Shown here: one piece after another, positions 5,395-6,375 of the stretch
How the letters are laid out: the number at the start of each line of letters is the position of its first letter
How positions within the stretch are numbered: the first letter of the stretch is position 1
Assembly: GCA_002495065.1 (NCBI GenBank)
Contig: DADT01000078.1
Span: 1-6,375 of the forward strand
DNA: 6,375 bases
Direction of reading: 5' to 3'
From: Methanoregula sp. UBA471
Lineage (GTDB): Archaea > Halobacteriota > Methanomicrobia > Methanomicrobiales > Methanospirillaceae
Notes under the pieces: generated by a model
Databases searched by the model: none
The model's input: only the letters and a program-made list of their open reading frames with translations
Told to the model about the DNA's origin: nothing
Made by a program: the position numbers and the translations under genes

Positions 5395-5424
5395 ATATAA
5401 AAGTTAAGATGTTACACAATCCAT

Positions 5425-5429
5425 AAAAA
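5425..5429 (-). terminator. T-run after tbp
   Basis: On the - strand TTCTTTTTATGG starts 6 nt after the tbp stop at 5438. More T-rich sequence follows further downstream (5361-5404), so tbp transcripts probably end in this spacer. Confidence 0.45.
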
Positions 5430-5437
5430 GAATGAAA

Positions 5438-5998
5438 TCATATCAAACCAAGGCTGCGGAGATCGGAAAGAATTTTGACGACCGCTTTCTTCGCGTCTTC
5501 GGGCTCCTTGCCACCGGTGATGATCAATTTGCCGGATCCAAAGAGAAGCACCACCACTTTTGGGATATCAAGGCGATAGACCAGTCCGGGGAATTGTTCC
5601 GGTTCGTATTCAATTTTATCAAGGTTGAATCCGACAGCAATCTTGTTCAGGTTGATGGGTGTTGCAAGATCGGCAGAGGTAACAATATTCTGGATCTTGT
5701 AATCGAGCTTCTTGGGAATATCGATACCAAGCTCCCGCAGCTTGTTGCCAAGAATATTGAGTCCTTTGCTTAAACTGTCGATGCTCTTGGCACCGGTGAG
5801 TACAACTTTTCCTGAGCCGAAAACAAGCGCAGCAATCTTTGGATCCTGCATGCGGAGCACAACACCCGGGAACCGTTTCTTGTTATATTCGGCACCCGTT
5901 ATCTTCGATGCAATCTCCGGGAGGTCCAGGTAATCAGTCACTTTTGCGGAGGCCACAATATTTTCAATCTTGAGCGAATCCTCTGGTCTGACCTTCAT
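5438..5998 (-). CDS. tbp: TATA-box-binding protein
   Basis: TBP is the general initiation factor that binds and bends the TATA box and recruits TFB and RNA polymerase. The 186-residue product is two imperfect copies of one fold: residues about 10-91 and 101-182. Matching pieces are IENIVAS/IQNIVTS, FPGVVLRM/FPGLVYRL, DPKIAALVFGSGKVVLTG and IPKVVVLLFGSGKLIITG. Both repeats carry FGSGK where many archaeal TBPs have FSSGK. The acidic tail common in archaeal TBPs is absent, the protein ending RSLGLI. The frame is open up to an ATG at 6061, but that would overlap the upstream acs stop and add 21 residues unlike TBP. The ATG at 5998, with a TATA box 27 bp upstream, gives the expected N-terminus. 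Methanomicrobiales can carry several TBPs, so this may be one paralogue. Confidence 0.93.
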   Translation of the reverse strand: MKVRPEDSLKIENIVASAKVTDYLDLPEIASKITGAEYNKKRFPGVVLRMQDPKIAALVFGSGKVVLTGAKSIDSLSKGLNILGNKLRELGIDIPKKLDYKIQNIVTSADLATPINLNKIAVGFNLDKIEYEPEQFPGLVYRLDIPKVVVLLFGSGKLIITGGKEPEDAKKAVVKILSDLRSLGLI

Positions 5999-6020
5999 AT
6001 TTATAAATGCCACAAAACAG

Positions 6021-6030
6021 TATTTAAAAA
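6021..6030 (-). promoter_or_regulatory. TATA box of tbp (leaderless promoter)
   Basis: TTTTTAAATA on the - strand is centred about 27 bp upstream of the tbp ATG at 5998. Initiation would fall at or next to the start codon, and no Shine-Dalgarno is present, so the mRNA is probably leaderless. A 10-bp palindrome ATTTATAAAT (5999-6008) abuts the ATG. The same T-run could terminate acs transcripts. Confidence 0.55.
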
Positions 6031-6057
6031 GTTGGGTAATATTCCCAAGGGTCCGGT

Positions 6058-6375
6058 TCACTCTTCCAAAGTCGAGATGTCCCCGGGGTCCATTCCCAGC
6101 TCTTTTGCCTTGAGGACCCGACGCATAATCTTTCCGCTCCGGGTCTTTGGCAGGGACTGGACAAACTCGATCTCAGAAGGCATGGCAATCGGGCCAAGGG
6201 TAATTCTCACGTGATACAGGAGCTCATTTTTAAGCCGGTCACTGGGTGTATGCGTCAGACGGAGGATCACGAATGCTTTAATGATATTGCCCTTCATTGC
6301 ATCAGGTTTCCCTATCACCGCCGCCTCGGCAACTGCCTGGTGGGAAACCAGCGCGCTCTCGACTTCCGCAGTCCC
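6058..6375 (-). CDS. acs: acetyl-CoA synthetase (AMP-forming), C-terminal part
   Basis: The last 105 codons are present; the rest lies beyond the right edge. The frame is open to base 6375 and begins GTAEVESAL, the A8 hinge region after which the C-terminal lid domain of acyl-adenylate enzymes swings. Near the end, PKTRSGKIMRR holds the catalytic lysine of adenylation, which is the acetylation-controlled lysine in Acs. The enzyme activates acetate to acetyl-CoA with ATP through acetyl-AMP, needed by hydrogenotrophic methanogens that assimilate acetate. About five-sixths of a normal (roughly 630-residue) enzyme is missing from the window. Another short-chain acyl-CoA synthetase is possible, but the two motifs fit Acs best. 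The stop lies 59 bp upstream of tbp on the same strand. Confidence 0.85.
   Translation of the reverse strand, partial: GTAEVESALVSHQAVAEAAVIGKPDAMKGNIIKAFVILRLTHTPSDRLKNELLYHVRITLGPIAMPSEIEFVQSLPKTRSGKIMRRVLKAKELGMDPGDISTLEE

Noticed and set aside
4967..5407. 146-codon rightward ORF antisense to the winged-helix gene
   Set aside because: The opposite strand encodes a clear winged-helix protein with a ribosome site. This frame has no recognisable domain.
5432..5773. 113-codon rightward ORF antisense to tbp, preceded by a good TATA-like TTATATAA
   Set aside because: It is the mirror of the conserved TBP repeat coding sequence. The TATA-like sequence lies in a generally AT-rich spacer and also fits the opposite strand.
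5999..6061. N-terminal extension of tbp to the ATG at 6061
   Set aside because: It would overlap the acs stop, add 21 residues unlike any TBP, and place the TATA box inside the coding region. The ATG at 5998 has the right promoter spacing.
1..6375. CRISPR array or defence system
   Set aside because: No regularly spaced direct repeats and no cas, restriction or toxin-like genes were seen.

Overview
The window reads as a methanogenic archaeon, most likely a Methanomicrobiales member close to Methanoregula or Methanosphaerula. It holds two adjacent methanofuran biosynthesis genes, an archaeal TATA-binding protein with a leaderless-type promoter, a stand-alone archaeal winged-helix regulator, SurE, RpiA, and the end of an acetyl-CoA synthetase. 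Genes are moderately GC-rich and spacers AT-rich. The genus is inferred from protein style; no rRNA is present to confirm it.

Left part (1-2780). An AT-rich leader precedes a rightward gene for a zinc-ribbon plus helix-turn-helix protein that resembles the front half of a transposase but has no catalytic domain. Its last third runs antisense through a small leftward gene for a membrane-anchored zinc-ribbon protein. That small gene sits 21 bp downstream of mfnF, which overlaps mfnD by 4 bp, so mfnD-mfnF-(membrane zinc ribbon) looks like one leftward operon. MfnD joins tyramine to glutamate and MfnF attaches that product to the aminomethylfuran unit. The two steps build the core of methanofuran, the first C1 carrier of methanogenesis.

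Middle part (2781-4897). A 75-bp divergent spacer separates mfnD from surE (nucleotide phosphatase), which ends at a T-run. About 545 bp without a convincing gene follow. This spacer holds a perfect 6-bp hairpin, a strongly GC-rich block (about 3719-3829) with three successive inverted repeats behind a TATA-like box, and one weak 37-codon ORF. Next comes rpiA (ribose-5-phosphate isomerase), with a TATA-like element, a perfect CTGATAACTATCAG palindrome, and the ATG in close order.

Right part (4877-6375). rpiA converges on, and overlaps by 21 bp, a leftward winged-helix regulator. Its upstream region is AT-rich and carries repeated ATTGTA/TACAAT half-sites. Beyond lies leftward tbp, whose start is set by a TATA box 27 bp upstream of an internal Met codon. 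The 3' end of a leftward AMP-forming acetyl-CoA synthetase gene runs off the window.

Most of the window is core-genome housekeeping. The less ordinary parts are the antisense pair at 685-870, the structured GC-rich island after surE, and the palindromic candidate operators at rpiA and in the regulator/tbp spacer. I found no CRISPR array, tRNA, rRNA or complete insertion sequence.
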